Shown here piece after piece: positions 35,512-43,174 of a stretch of DNA of 64,000 bases. The first letter of the stretch is position 1. Each line of letters begins with the position of its first letter. A program made the translations under genes and the position numbers. Below the pieces are notes generated by a model, which worked only from the letters and a program-made list of their open reading frames with translations, did no database searches and was not told the origin of the DNA. The stretch lies in NCBI RefSeq assembly GCF_000333955.1, contig NZ_CAPS01000146.1, positions 1 to 64,000 of the forward strand. The letters run 5' to 3'. The stretch is from Rhodococcus sp. AW25M09 (GTDB lineage: Bacteria; Actinomycetota; Actinomycetes; Mycobacteriales; Mycobacteriaceae).

Positions 35512-35596
35512 TGTCCTCGTCTTTCGGTTGTGGCCCGCAGAGCACCGTAGTGCCACCCGCCGGTCGTCCGCGTACACGGATCAGCTCGCCCGATGG

Positions 35597-36190
35597 TCAG
35601 GATGTGGAGGGTTGCCGAAAGGTGTTGAGTCGGTTGAACGCTGCGCGTTGCGCGGTGCCGAGTTCGACCATGTAGTCGAACAGGTCTACTTCGGGTGCTT
35701 CTTCGGCGGCCTGGGTCAGTCGTTGGCCGGCGATGTGGAAGCTGCGTCGGTAGGACTGGGACAGGACGTTGTCGGCGTAGTGGACGGCGGCGACGGAGTG
35801 TGCGCCGGCGGTGACGATGCCCATGAGGCGTTTGCGTAGTGGCGCGTCTTTGGCTCCGTCTGCTCCGGATCGGATGAGTGCGCCGGTGACGGAAGCGAAG
35901 TCGTGGGGTTGACCGGCGGCGATGAGGTCGACGATGTGGCCGAACATGCGTGCGTGTGCTGGATCTTCGAAGTCCGCTGCGGTGAGTGTGCTGGTGATCC
36001 GTTCGATGTCGGCTCCGTCGGTGGACTGGTTGCGCACGTCCATCAGGGCGCACAGGAGCATTGCTTCGGGGTCGGTGGCCGGGTCGTAGCCGGGTTCGAC
36101 CGACGTGTCGAGGTCCTCGACGGGTGCGAGGTCCGCGCGTGCCTGCGCTGCGGCGTCGCCGGGTGTGGGGACTGCGCGTAGTGCGTTCAT
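35597..36190 (-). CDS. DnaB-helicase N-terminal-domain protein
   Basis: A 197-residue protein that reads as the N-terminal dimerisation domain of DnaB (EAMLLCALMDVRNQ, ADFEDPAHARMFGHIVDL, VHYADNVLSQSYRR) without the RecA-type helicase domain. Isolated DnaB-N domains can bind DnaG or the helicase and influence loading. In this element it may be a replication accessory. This is the only replication-related gene that I can see in the window. Confidence 0.75.
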   Translation of the reverse strand: MNALRAVPTPGDAAAQARADLAPVEDLDTSVEPGYDPATDPEAMLLCALMDVRNQSTDGADIERITSTLTAADFEDPAHARMFGHIVDLIAAGQPHDFASVTGALIRSGADGAKDAPLRKRLMGIVTAGAHSVAAVHYADNVLSQSYRRSFHIAGQRLTQAAEEAPEVDLFDYMVELGTAQRAAFNRLNTFRQPSTS

Positions 36191-36274
36191 CGTGGGCCTC
36201 GTGTTCGTGTCAGGTCGGGTCGGACGTCGTACCGGTGGAACGTTGCTACCGGCTGTGGTGCATTGCGTCAGTGG

Positions 36275-36418
36275 TCAGGATGCAGCTTTGTCGATGTCAC
36301 TGCACTCGGTCTCGGCCAGGCTGGGCTGACGTGATGTGGGGTGTTCTGCGGTGAGCTCGGCGTCGATCTGGCGGTCGATGTAGTCAGGGTCAGGGGTGTA
36401 GGCGGGCACGAGTCGCAT
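36275..36418 (-). CDS. 47-residue small protein downstream of nrdH
   Basis: ATG 36418 with AGAGG seven bases upstream encodes a 47-residue acidic peptide opening MRLVPAYTPDPDYIDRQIDA and ending at TGA 36275. It lies 36 bp after the end of the broken nrdH gene in the same direction. No family known. Confidence 0.55.
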   Translation of the reverse strand: MRLVPAYTPDPDYIDRQIDAELTAEHPTSRQPSLAETECSDIDKAAS

Positions 36419-36454
36419 GGCGGGGCCTCTTCTGTATTTGTGGGTTTGCGGGTC

Positions 36455-36696
36455 TCAGGCGGCGGCGAGCTTGTCCAGGGCGTCGATCCGGAACCCTGAC
36501 CAGTGGGTGTCCTCGTCGACGACGACCACGGGTGCCTGGAGGTAGCCGAGTTCGCAGGTGACGAAGTGGCGGGCGGTGTCGTCTTCTCTGATGTCGACTG
36601 TCCGGCAGTCCGGCAGTCGAGGCCGTGCTTGTCGAGTCGTTGTTTCGTTGCGTCGCATTGGCTGCAATTCGGTTTCGTGTACACGGTGATCGGCAT
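36455..36696 (-). pseudogene. nrdH: NrdH-type glutaredoxin, frameshifted by an 8-bp duplication
   Basis: The frame opening at 36696 gives MPITVYTKPNCSQCDATKQR, a NrdH redoxin with active site CSQC (residues 11-14). After HGLDCR it leaves the family. The expected continuation (TVDIREDDTARHF, GYLQAPVVVV) lies two frames away and ends at 36455. The cause is visible: TCCGGCAG is present twice in tandem at 36601-36616. Removing one copy restores a 77-residue NrdH, the normal length. NrdH normally reduces class Ib ribonucleotide reductase. Real mutation or sequence error cannot be told apart here. Confidence 0.85.
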
Positions 36697-36960
36697 AGTT
36701 TTCTCCTTACGGGAATTACTGCTGTTGGCTTCTATTCTACGTCAATAACGGCAATAGATCCAGACCTTTACTCCTCCACCTAAATTTCAATTATGTTGCT
36801 GCACTTCGCCTTATCGTTCTCTGAGCAATCCCTGATGCATCCATTTGAGGCATTCCGGAACAGCTACGAATGCCTCTGATTGGGCCTGCCTTACCCTGCG
36901 TTCTTTTCGCTTCCGGGTGGCGCGAAAAAGAGACGGCGGTGCACGGTGTCGACGGTCAAT

Positions 36961-37065
36961 GCCTGGCCGGTGCGAGTGTTCGCCGGGGAGCGCAGCGAGT
37001 GCGGGTCGGGCGAACAGTCGTGCTGGGCCCTGTGGCCGAAGCGTGAGCGGAGCCAGGGGTTGATC
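36961..37065. repeat. Structured repeat R5 (upstream of nrdH)
   Basis: Hairpin TGTTCGCC (36977-36984)/GGCGAACA (37009-37016) with a 24-nt loop containing GGGGAGCGCAGCGAG. It is followed by GCCGAAGCGTGAGCGGAGCCAGGGGTTGA, the counterpart of GGCCGTAGCGCAGCGGAGCGAGGGGTTGA in R1-R3 (compare in pieces). The stem differs completely from R1-R3 yet pairs perfectly. The rest of 36697-36960 shows no gene. Confidence 0.7.
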
Positions 37066-37196
37066 CGGAAGAGCGGCGGGTGACGCATTCTCGTTGCGCA
37101 GCCAGACGGACCGAAAAGAATCTCCCCTTTGTGTGTGGCGGCGCAAAGCTCGTGCCTGGTGGCTGGTGTTCGTGCTGGTCGGTAGGGTTCTGGGGT

Positions 37197-37367
37197 ATGG
37201 AGCGCTCGCGGATCGAACATGCCTTGTCCAAAGCTGTGGTGAACGCGTCCCTGCCGCCGTCGGATCTGGCGCTCGATGCGATCGTCGCCGGTGTTCGGGT
37301 CGAAGACACCCGTCCCACCACCGCCGACGTCGATATGGCGTGGCCGGCCGATCCGACGACCCTCTGA
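37197..37367 (+). CDS. Possible 56-residue protein
   Basis: ATG 37197, after a GGTAGGG stretch, opens a 56-residue frame with a helical first half (MERSRIEHALSKAVVNASLP) and an acidic end. It is on the strand opposite to its neighbours. Composition is protein-like but there is no family evidence. Confidence 0.4.
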   Translation: MERSRIEHALSKAVVNASLPPSDLALDAIVAGVRVEDTRPTTADVDMAWPADPTTL

Positions 37368-37505
37368 GCGCTGTCTCGCTCTTCACCTCTCCCCGATTTG
37401 CTGCCGGCCGCCCGGCCCACGTCGGTGTCGACGCTGGTGGGCGTCTGTCGATGTGAGGGCTCGATGCCCGATGCATCGGCCCTGCGCCCGCGCCCTGACT
37501 GCCGG

Positions 37506-37534
37506 GCGTGGCCACCTCGAACCGGTGGCCACGC
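37506..37534 (-). terminator. Terminator after the DUF4192-like gene
   Basis: GCGTGGCCACC (37506-37516) and GGTGGCCACGC (37524-37534) are perfect complements with a 7-nt loop. It lies 12 bp beyond the leftward stop at 37547. Confidence 0.65.
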
Positions 37535-37546
37535 TCGGCGGCGGTG

Positions 37547-38566
37547 TCAGGTGTAGCTCTGCACTGCGCCGATGTGGTCGGCCACGTAGTCGGGGGTGAT
37601 GACCCTGCCGATTCCTTGGACCTGCGCCGGTTCCATTCCGGCTGCGAGTGCGGCGGACAGTAGACCGGCCAGTCTCGGGAGGGTGAGGTCGGCGCGGTGG
37701 GCGGTGCGTTCGGCGGCCTCGAGGGCCGCGCACGCGGCTGCGCCGTCGCCGGTGCAGTACAGGAAGTAGGCGACGATGGTGAGGGCGTTGGCTCGGGCGG
37801 TGCCGCGTAGCGGGGCCGCGATGCGGGTGAATGCGTCTGCTGCGTCGGCGTCGCCGTGAATGTGCATGGCCATGAAGGCGTCTCGGACTTCGGCGTGGCC
37901 GGTGGCCAGGGCGAGGCCGACGCGGGCGGTGAGGTCAGCGCTGGGGATCTCGCGGGCGTGGATGACGGCGGCGAGCTCGTCGAAGGTGACGGGCAGAAAG
38001 TCGGCGCCCATCGTGGCAGCGGCGGCGAGTGCGAGGGATTCGGGGATCTTGGCGGTGGGTGCGAAGCGGGCCTCGATGTCGGCGCGTGACGTGGCGATGA
38101 CGCCCCCGGCTGCGGTGCGGGCGGCCGCGAGTTCGGTGGTGGCGGGGTCGGGGATGGTGCCGTCGGTGAAGCGGTCGAGGTCGGTGAAGGTGGTTCCTGC
38201 GGTGAGGCTGTAGGTGTGCAGGGCGCGGATGGTGCGGATTCCGCGTGCGGTGAAGGCGTCGCGGATGGCGTCGAGTCCGATCAGGGCTGCGCCTGCGTGG
38301 GTGGTGTCTGCGATGGCGGCGAGGATGGCGGCGGTGACCGGTCGCCCGGCGACGGTGTGCCGGGACAGTGGGGTCACGACGTTATCCGCTCCGGCTTCGG
38401 CCTGCTCGGCGTCGATGCGGGCGGTGGTTGCAACCAGGTGTGAGCCGTTGCCGTTGTCGGCCAGGGTGATGGCGACGACGGAGTTTTCGGGGGTGTGGCC
38501 GAGCAGGGCGGGGATGGCGGCGAGGGTGTCGGCGGCGGTGGCGAGGGACAGGCGGTGTTGGGTCAT
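37547..38566 (-). CDS. DUF4192-like protein
   Basis: A 339-residue protein opening with LATAADTLAAIPALLGHTPENSVVAI, the start seen in actinobacterial DUF4192 proteins (quoted parts: LAAIPALLGHTPENSVV). The rest is alanine-rich and helical. Members are common on actinobacterial chromosomes, plasmids and phages; function unknown. Probably co-transcribed with the 46-residue gene upstream, both behind structured repeat R1. Confidence 0.75.
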   Translation of the reverse strand: MTQHRLSLATAADTLAAIPALLGHTPENSVVAITLADNGNGSHLVATTARIDAEQAEAGADNVVTPLSRHTVAGRPVTAAILAAIADTTHAGAALIGLDAIRDAFTARGIRTIRALHTYSLTAGTTFTDLDRFTDGTIPDPATTELAAARTAAGGVIATSRADIEARFAPTAKIPESLALAAAATMGADFLPVTFDELAAVIHAREIPSADLTARVGLALATGHAEVRDAFMAMHIHGDADAADAFTRIAAPLRGTARANALTIVAYFLYCTGDGAAACAALEAAERTAHRADLTLPRLAGLLSAALAAGMEPAQVQGIGRVITPDYVADHIGAVQSYT

Positions 38567-38617
38567 AGCGAAAGCCTTTCGGGGGTGCGTTCGGGTTGGG
38601 TTGGGGTGGATCGGTTT

Positions 38618-38758
38618 TCAGTGGCGGAGTTCGCGTCGCGCGGTGCGGCGGTCGCGGCGTGCGCTGGCGCGTTTGACGGTGCTCCGGACTTTGCGGCTGC
38701 CGTTGCGGTGGACGATGATGTCGATTTCGTCGGCGGTGGTGGGGTGCTGTGCTCGCAT
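38618..38758 (-). CDS. 46-residue basic small protein
   Basis: ATG 38758 preceded by GAGAGGAACAGG encodes 46 residues, very basic (RNGSRKVRSTVKRASARRDR). Possibly a nucleic-acid-binding peptide. It begins just downstream (leftward) of repeat R1. Confidence 0.5.
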   Translation of the reverse strand: MRAQHPTTADEIDIIVHRNGSRKVRSTVKRASARRDRRTARRELRH

Positions 38759-38799
38759 GGTGACCTGTTCCTCTCGACTGGTGGCCGGACCTTCGCCCT

Positions 38800-39222
38800 G
38801 CCAATTTCTTTCGCCGTGGTGGCTGGGGAGAGAAACCAGCGCACGGGAACGACGGGGCAACCCCTCGTCTCGGACAGTTTTCGTGGGAGCGCAGCGACTA
38901 CGGGATGAAAAGTGTTCGGAGCCTTGGCCGTAGCGCAGCGGAGCGAGGGGTTGAGCCGGCGGGCACGGGTGATGGATACTCGGAGAAGCCACCTACGTCG
39001 AAAGAAATTTGATTCTTTTCGCTCTTTTGAGTGCGGAGCGCAGCGGAGTTCGGTTCGGTTCGGCCCGTAGGGGTGCGTGTGGCCCGCCGGGGCCTGCCTG
39101 TGTACGCAGAACGCCGCCGGAGCTGGTGCTCTACGGCGGCGCGGTAGTGGGGTACGGCTGTGAACGTGATTGTGCGGGAGCGACGGAGGGTGACGCCGCT
39201 CGGTGTCGCGGTAGCGCTGGTG
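38800..39222. repeat. Structured repeat R1 (full-length form)
   Basis: An outer stem AACCCCTCG (38859-38867)/CGAGGGGTT (38944-38952) encloses the hairpin TTTTCGT (38878-38884)/ATGAAAA (38905-38911), whose loop is GGGAGCGCAGCGACTACGGG. GTAGCGCAGCGGAGCG and GTGCGGAGCGCAGCGGAG follow. The unit closes with GTGCGGGAGCGACGGAG (39173-39189) and CGGTAGCGC. It fills the whole space between two leftward genes (stop at 39239, start at 38758). No protein is encoded. Confidence 0.75.
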
Positions 39223-39238
39223 TTGCAGTTTGTCGTGG

Positions 39239-40075
39239 TCAGGCCGATGGCGTCGCCGGGGTGCGGATTTCGCGGACTCCTACGCACGCGATCGCGAACG
39301 AGGTCAGGCCGCCCAGTGCCAGGACTGTTCCAAGGATGATTTTCACTGCCGTGGGGAATGTGCTGCTGTAGAGCTCAAACGATAGCCATCCTGCAAGCAC
39401 GGCGAGACTCAGGCAGAGCACAATCGTTGCGGCACCCAAGACCAGGCTCGCGATGGGTCCTGGTGGTTCAGCGTTCCGCATTTTGACCTCATCGCGCCAG
39501 CTCTCCGCTGGCTTCTTCGGTCCGGTGATTCGCTGCGGATGGCTGCCATTCTGGGTGGATGGGCGTTCGTCTTTCGGTTTCGGGGTGATGAGTGCGCTTG
39601 CTGGGGACGTCCAGAGGCGCGGCTCTCCAGTGATGTTTCGCGCCCGTGCGGATTTGGGGCGGAAGGGTGGCGTTGCGGGTTTGGATTGTTCGGCGGGTTC
39701 GGTCTGGGGCGGCTTGGACACGAGGTTCGCGGCGACTGAGTTTTGGGGTTCGGCTGTGCCGTGGGGGTCGTAGTCGAAGAGTGCGATCTTGAATTGGTCT
39801 GCGTATTCGACGGCTGATTTGCTGTATCCGGAGGCGGAGTAGAACAGCATGGTTTTGTGGTGTTGGCCTGCGGATGCTCCGTATAGGCGTTGCAGGTCTG
39901 GGCGGCCGGCGGCACCGCCTTTCCACTTGACCTGGGCGAGGGCGGCGCGGGAGGTGACGTCGATTCCGGCGTCGGGGCCGATGGGTGTGACCGTGGCGTC
40001 GGTGAATCCGAGCGACTTCATTGACCGTGCGGCAGCGTGTTCGGCGTCGCGCGCATTCTTGATGAAGCCTGCCAC
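39239..40075 (-). CDS. Membrane-anchored Mrr-like restriction endonuclease
   Basis: A 278-residue protein. The first ~110 residues match an Mrr-type PD-(D/E)xK domain: GPDAGIDV with D39 and AQVKW with K50, plus a final FYSASGYSKSAVEYA. A disordered linker leads to two C-terminal membrane helices (~213-235, ~243-265). Mrr-type enzymes cut modified DNA. A membrane-tethered form could act on incoming DNA. It lies alone, followed by repeat R1. Confidence 0.75.
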   Translation of the reverse strand: MAGFIKNARDAEHAAARSMKSLGFTDATVTPIGPDAGIDVTSRAALAQVKWKGGAAGRPDLQRLYGASAGQHHKTMLFYSASGYSKSAVEYADQFKIALFDYDPHGTAEPQNSVAANLVSKPPQTEPAEQSKPATPPFRPKSARARNITGEPRLWTSPASALITPKPKDERPSTQNGSHPQRITGPKKPAESWRDEVKMRNAEPPGPIASLVLGAATIVLCLSLAVLAGWLSFELYSSTFPTAVKIILGTVLALGGLTSFAIACVGVREIRTPATPSA

Positions 40076-40229
40076 CGGTCTACGCTCCTTTTCGGCCGTT
40101 CAAGGACCCGCAAGGCGCGCCCCGTTGCGCGGCAGCTTACTGGCGCTGGTCACCGTATCGGACTGTGCGTCGGTGGCGGCTTGCGGCGGGTTCGGTTGGT
40201 GTCGGTGGCCTGTGGCAGGGTCGCGGTTC

Positions 40230-40427
40230 ATGGAAACAGACTCCACTGTCGCGGCGCTGACGAATCGGTCGCATTTCGATGACTGTCCCAGGTGCAGTCG
40301 CCCGATTCCGTTGCCGCTGGACAACTTCTGTTCTCAGTGTAGGTATCCGTTGCGGGTCGATTCGGAGGAGCGGGCGGCGAGGCTTCATGCTGCGAACCTG
40401 CGGCGACTCCGTCGGCGTCGTGGTTAG
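40230..40427 (+). CDS. Zinc-ribbon small protein
   Basis: A 65-residue protein with two CxxC knuckles (CPRCSRPIPL and FCSQCRYPL) forming a zinc ribbon, then a basic helix ending RRLRRRRG. It probably binds nucleic acid or protein. It converges with, and overlaps by 4 bp, the leftward gene ending at 40424. Confidence 0.6.
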   Translation: METDSTVAALTNRSHFDDCPRCSRPIPLPLDNFCSQCRYPLRVDSEERAARLHAANLRRLRRRRG

Positions 40428-40678
40428 AGCGGTCCGGTGGTGGCGGGTACGAGGGTGTCGGGTTTGACGAGGTAGGGGTAGACGCCGGGGCCTGGTGTTT
40501 CGTTTTCGACGAGGACGAGGCCTCCGTCTTGGATTTCGCGAATGACGACGATGCCGGGTGCGCCGGGTGCGAGGTGGTAGCGGTCGCCGATGTTCACGGT
40601 GTCTCCTGTGGTGGTGTGTGTTGATTGTCGATGCTCGAGGTCGGTTCGGACGGCCAACGGGGTGGTGGTGTCGGTCAT
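40424..40678 (-). CDS. Small beta-rich hypothetical protein
   Basis: An 84-residue protein with a likely small barrel (VNIGDRYHLAPGAPGIVVIR, then GPGVYPYLVKPDTL). ATG 40678 overlaps the expected stop of the preceding, frameshifted gene as ATGA. Third gene of the leftward operon headed by the ImuA'-like gene. Function unknown. Confidence 0.6.
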   Translation of the reverse strand: MTDTTTPLAVRTDLEHRQSTHTTTGDTVNIGDRYHLAPGAPGIVVIREIQDGGLVLVENETPGPGVYPYLVKPDTLVPATTGPL

Positions 40679-41018
40679 GTGATGGGTGTGACCGCGTCGG
40701 CAGGGCCCATTGCCGGTCGAGGTCGAGTCGTCCCATCTTGTTGCCCGTGGGTATCGAAAACGTCACGCTTGCAAGCCAATCCCCGACGCTGGTCCGGGCC
40801 CACGCGAACAAGGTTCCCTCGACGATGGTGTCCATCGCGAGGCCCTCGGCACGGACTTTCAACGCGGTGGTGTCGCGGAATCGTCCGCCTCCGGATCGCC
40901 CGATCGCGAGTGCCACATTGACGTTCACCGACATCGGCGGGTCCACGATGCGGCGGGTGGGTGGCTCGAAGGTGGTGGGCCACGCGTCGAAGATGCCGGC
41001 GTTGTCGTCGGTGGTCAT
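40675..41018 (-). pseudogene. Unknown operon gene, frameshifted near its 3' end
   Basis: From ATG 41018 the frame gives a protein-like sequence (FDAWPTTFEPPTRRIVDPPM, then TGNKMGRLDLDRQWALP) up to about 40705. It then runs on through the next gene in the wrong phase, into ~180 basic residues. One extra base near 40699-40707 would give LPDAVTPIT and a stop at 40675, overlapping the next ATG as elsewhere in this operon. I infer a 1-bp deletion or a sequencing error. No family recognised. Confidence 0.65.
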
Positions 41019-41863
41019 TGGGCGGCCGCGAGCGGTCGATGGACGGCGAGTTCGTCGGCGGGTGAGGGTGTCCAGCGCAGGCCCGTCTCGCCGAAGCTCG
41101 GAGCGGTGAGGGTGTATCGGCCGGTGCGTTGCTGGGTTCCGCGTCCATGGACAGTGGTCTCGAGGGTGATCGTCTTGATGCGGCCCCTCCCCTGCTCTAT
41201 GCCGCCGTAGCCGGTGACGGTCGATGCGATCGTGAGATCAATACCGGGCATGCGGCCATCCGTGATGGCCAGAATGCTGCCGTGCCGACGATTCCTGGCG
41301 AGCAGAGCCTTTGCGCGCGTGGGTGGTACGTCGCGGCCGTGCACGGTGGTCACGACCAAATCTACCCCGTCGAGACAGATCGAGGCGGCGTCGAGAGGGT
41401 CGGTCGATCCTGGATCTACGAGATGCACTTTGGCGAGGTTGCCGCCGTGTTCGTGGACGGCGAGCAGGCTCAGGCGGGGTTGGCCGATGAGGGCGACGTG
41501 GTGGCCGGCGGCGGATGCTTCGGCGATGAGGGCGATGAGTATCGATCCGGCGCCGGTGACGGTGATGGCGGTTCCGCGGGCCAGGGCTCGGCGTGGGAGC
41601 AGAGCGGCGAGCGGCGGGGGTACGGGCATGGTGCGAAGGGTTTTGCCGCGTACAGCGCCGGTGAGCGGTTCCGGATCGTCGTCGACGACCGGCGTGACCC
41701 GATCGATGGGTTGAACCCGTTCGTGCGCGGCGATAGCGGGCAGATCGGCAGGCGCGTGGTCTCGGCGGCCGCCGGGGACGGTGGCCATCCGGCGGCGGAG
41801 GACGTCGAGCTGGGCGGCTTTATCGAGTCCGATGAGGTCTTCGATCGCGTCGACGGTGGCCAT
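41015..41863 (-). CDS. ImuA'-like RecA-fold protein
   Basis: A 282-residue protein. After ~80 variable residues comes LAALLPRRALARGTAITVTG, then AGHHVALIGQPRLSLLAVHE, DGVDLVVTTV and GRGTQQRTGRYTL. This order is that of actinobacterial ImuA' proteins, RecA-like partners of the ImuB/DnaE2 mutagenesis polymerases. The canonical Walker A lysine is not evident (TGAGSIL). No imuB or dnaE2 is near, so it may be a repurposed plasmid relative or act with host proteins. Overlaps the next gene by 4 bp. Confidence 0.65.
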   Translation of the reverse strand: MATVDAIEDLIGLDKAAQLDVLRRRMATVPGGRRDHAPADLPAIAAHERVQPIDRVTPVVDDDPEPLTGAVRGKTLRTMPVPPPLAALLPRRALARGTAITVTGAGSILIALIAEASAAGHHVALIGQPRLSLLAVHEHGGNLAKVHLVDPGSTDPLDAASICLDGVDLVVTTVHGRDVPPTRAKALLARNRRHGSILAITDGRMPGIDLTIASTVTGYGGIEQGRGRIKTITLETTVHGRGTQQRTGRYTLTAPSFGETGLRWTPSPADELAVHRPLAAAQ

Positions 41864-41950
41864 GTGGATCGACCTTTCGCCGTGCCGGTGGGAGCTACCG
41901 CCAGAGTATCGAACACCCGTTCGAGTTGTCGAATGTGCTGGTGAGGTCGG

Positions 41951-42115
41951 TCAGCGGGGAACGGCGTGGCCGTCGAGGTCGGCCGCTGTGAAGGTCCAGG
42001 CGAGGTGCCGGTACAGACGCAGGGTGCATTTGACCTGTTCGAGGGCATGAAGAACGGTCGGGTGGTCGGGGTCGTGGCCCTCGCCTCGGATGGCGGCTCG
42101 TTCGTCGTGGTCCAT
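41951..42115 (-). CDS. Possible 54-residue protein
   Basis: ATG 42115 gives a 54-residue frame with protein-like composition (HPTVLHALEQVKCTLRLYRH). AGCAGGT lies directly before the start, closer than ideal. No family recognised. Confidence 0.45.
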   Translation of the reverse strand: MDHDERAAIRGEGHDPDHPTVLHALEQVKCTLRLYRHLAWTFTAADLDGHAVPR

Positions 42116-42155
42116 ACCTGCTTGGACGCCGCCGGGCTCGACTTGGTTCCGGCAA

Positions 42156-42177
42156 CAGTCATTCGTGTGAATGACTG
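42156..42177. promoter_or_regulatory. 9-bp perfect inverted repeat
   Basis: CAGTCATTC (42156-42164)/GAATGACTG (42169-42177) with loop GTGT, between two small leftward genes. It could be an operator for the 54-codon gene or part of a terminator region. Confidence 0.45.
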
Positions 42178-42216
42178 GACGAGCGTGGAGGCCTGGCCAG
42201 ACGGGACGGGTGGTGT

Positions 42217-42237
42217 CCCCGCCCGGTGTGGGCGGGG
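42217..42237 (-). terminator. GC-rich hairpin after the 70-residue gene
   Basis: CCCCGCCC (42217-42224)/GGGCGGGG (42230-42237) with a 5-nt loop, starting 9 bp past the leftward stop at 42246. Confidence 0.55.
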
Positions 42238-42245
42238 CCGTCCGG

Positions 42246-42458
42246 CTAGAGCTCGAGCGGCTGGATCGGTTCGTCGGTGCGGTGTTTGCCGAGCAGGCAT
42301 TCCCAGGTCCGGGTGTCGAGCTGCTCGGGTGCGACCCACTGTCCCCATATCGTGGCGTGGTGCACGTCCGCGTGCAGTCCACCCAGGTTGTGGGTGGCCA
42401 TCGTCGCGCCGCGGTTATGGGCGGCGGATGCGATGGCGGAGAGGCGATCTGGAAGCAT
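42246..42458 (-). CDS. 70-residue hypothetical protein
   Basis: ATG 42458 has AAAGGA seven bases upstream. The product has a helical start (MLPDRLSAIASAAHNRGATM) and ends DEPIQPLEL. Its leader DNA is nearly the same as that of the 86-residue gene at 42744-43004: both contain GACAGGCCACCCTCGTCA and TCTCATCCGAACC before the start. No family recognised. Confidence 0.6.
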   Translation of the reverse strand: MLPDRLSAIASAAHNRGATMATHNLGGLHADVHHATIWGQWVAPEQLDTRTWECLLGKHRTDEPIQPLEL

Positions 42459-42499
42459 GGCGAGTTCCTTTCGAGGTTCGGATGAGACGTAGCGATCGG

Positions 42500-42618
42500 G
42501 CATGACGAGGGTGGCCTGTCAACCCCGAAGAGCGGAGCGTGGGTTGACTGGTCGGGGTCCCCGGCATGTCAGACTCGGCGTCCTCGTACGACCCCTTTGG
42601 TGACCCATATGGGGCGAC
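42500..42618. repeat. Structured repeat R7
   Basis: Hairpin GTCAACCC (42518-42525)/GGGTTGAC (42541-42548) with a 15-nt loop CGAAGAGCGGAGCGT. It is followed by CTGGTCGGGGTCCCCGGCAT and TGGTGACCCATATGGGGCG, both present at the same spacing in R8. It lies directly upstream of the leftward 70-residue gene. Confidence 0.7.
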
Positions 42619-42690
42619 GCCGCAGGCGGCGAGGTGGTGCTGCAGGTACACGTGCACTCCGCACGGATGCACAGCTCCGATCTGGGAGAC

Positions 42691-42731
42691 AAAAAAAGGG
42701 GACCCGGCCCCGTGGTGGGACCGGGCCCTGG
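42691..42731 (-). terminator. Strong intrinsic terminator with T7 tail
   Basis: Reading leftward, GGGCCCGGTCCC pairs with GGGGCCGGGTCCC apart from one bulge, followed by seven Ts (42691-42697 on this strand as A). It lies ~12 bp after the stop at 42744. Confidence 0.8.
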
Positions 42732-42743
42732 AGGGCCTGGTGC

Positions 42744-43004
42744 TCAGTGGGTGCACCAGAAGGACCCGACCGGGATGGATGCTCCCGGCTGTCTGTTGCA
42801 CCACCGGCAGGTGGTGTCGTGTGTGATCCGTCCGAGCACTCCTTCGGCCTCCTCGATGAGGATGGGCAGCTCTGCTGCGCTGGCGAGCACGAGCGCTTCG
42901 GTGGCCCACCGGGCCGCGCGCGGATCTTCGGCGGGGCAGTGAGCGGCATTGCCGATGAGATCGGTGATGATCTGGTGATCGTTGAGCAATTCGTTGCTGT
43001 TCAT
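42744..43004 (-). CDS. 86-residue hypothetical protein, possible zinc site
   Basis: ATG 43004 lies ten bases after GGAAGG. A helical body (NELLNDHQIITDLIGNAAH) is followed by CRWCNRQPGASIPVGSFWC, whose cysteines could bind zinc. Preceded by repeat R8, followed by the T7 terminator, so it is an isolated unit. No family recognised. Confidence 0.65.
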   Translation of the reverse strand: MNSNELLNDHQIITDLIGNAAHCPAEDPRAARWATEALVLASAAELPILIEEAEGVLGRITHDTTCRWCNRQPGASIPVGSFWCTH

Positions 43005-43029
43005 GACAGGGACACCTTCCAAAGGTTCG

Positions 43030-43174
43030 GATGAGACGTCCCCGATCGACGTGACGAGGGTGGCCTGTCAAACCGCGTTGTGGGAGCGTGCGACCGCGGT
43101 TTTACTGGTCGGGGTCCCCGGCATGTCAGGCTGGGACGACTCGTACGACCAAAAATGGTGACCCATATGGGGCG
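43030..43174. repeat. Structured repeat R8
   Basis: Hairpin AAACCGCG (43070-43077)/CGCGGTTT (43095-43102) with a 17-nt loop TTGTGGGAGCGTGCGAC. The right half (CTGGTCGGGGTCCCCGGCAT ... GGTGACCCATATGGGGCG) matches R7. The hairpin arms of R7 and R8 are unrelated although both pair perfectly. The stretch 43175-43425 shows no gene. Confidence 0.7.

Noticed and set aside
36811..37515. A 234-codon minus-strand frame across repeat R5
   Set aside because: Low-complexity arginine/proline composition; it crosses the hairpin repeat and has no motif.
38382..38804. Frames reading through the repeats R1-R4 that give similar peptides in several places (e.g. NTFRPAVAALPRKLSET)
   Set aside because: The peptide similarity follows from the repeated DNA; indels between copies and absence of starts and ribosome sites argue against coding.
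40137..40674. A basic, histidine/arginine-rich C-terminal extension of the gene starting at 41018
   Set aside because: It overlaps the 84-residue gene in another phase and arises from the presumed frameshift near 40705.
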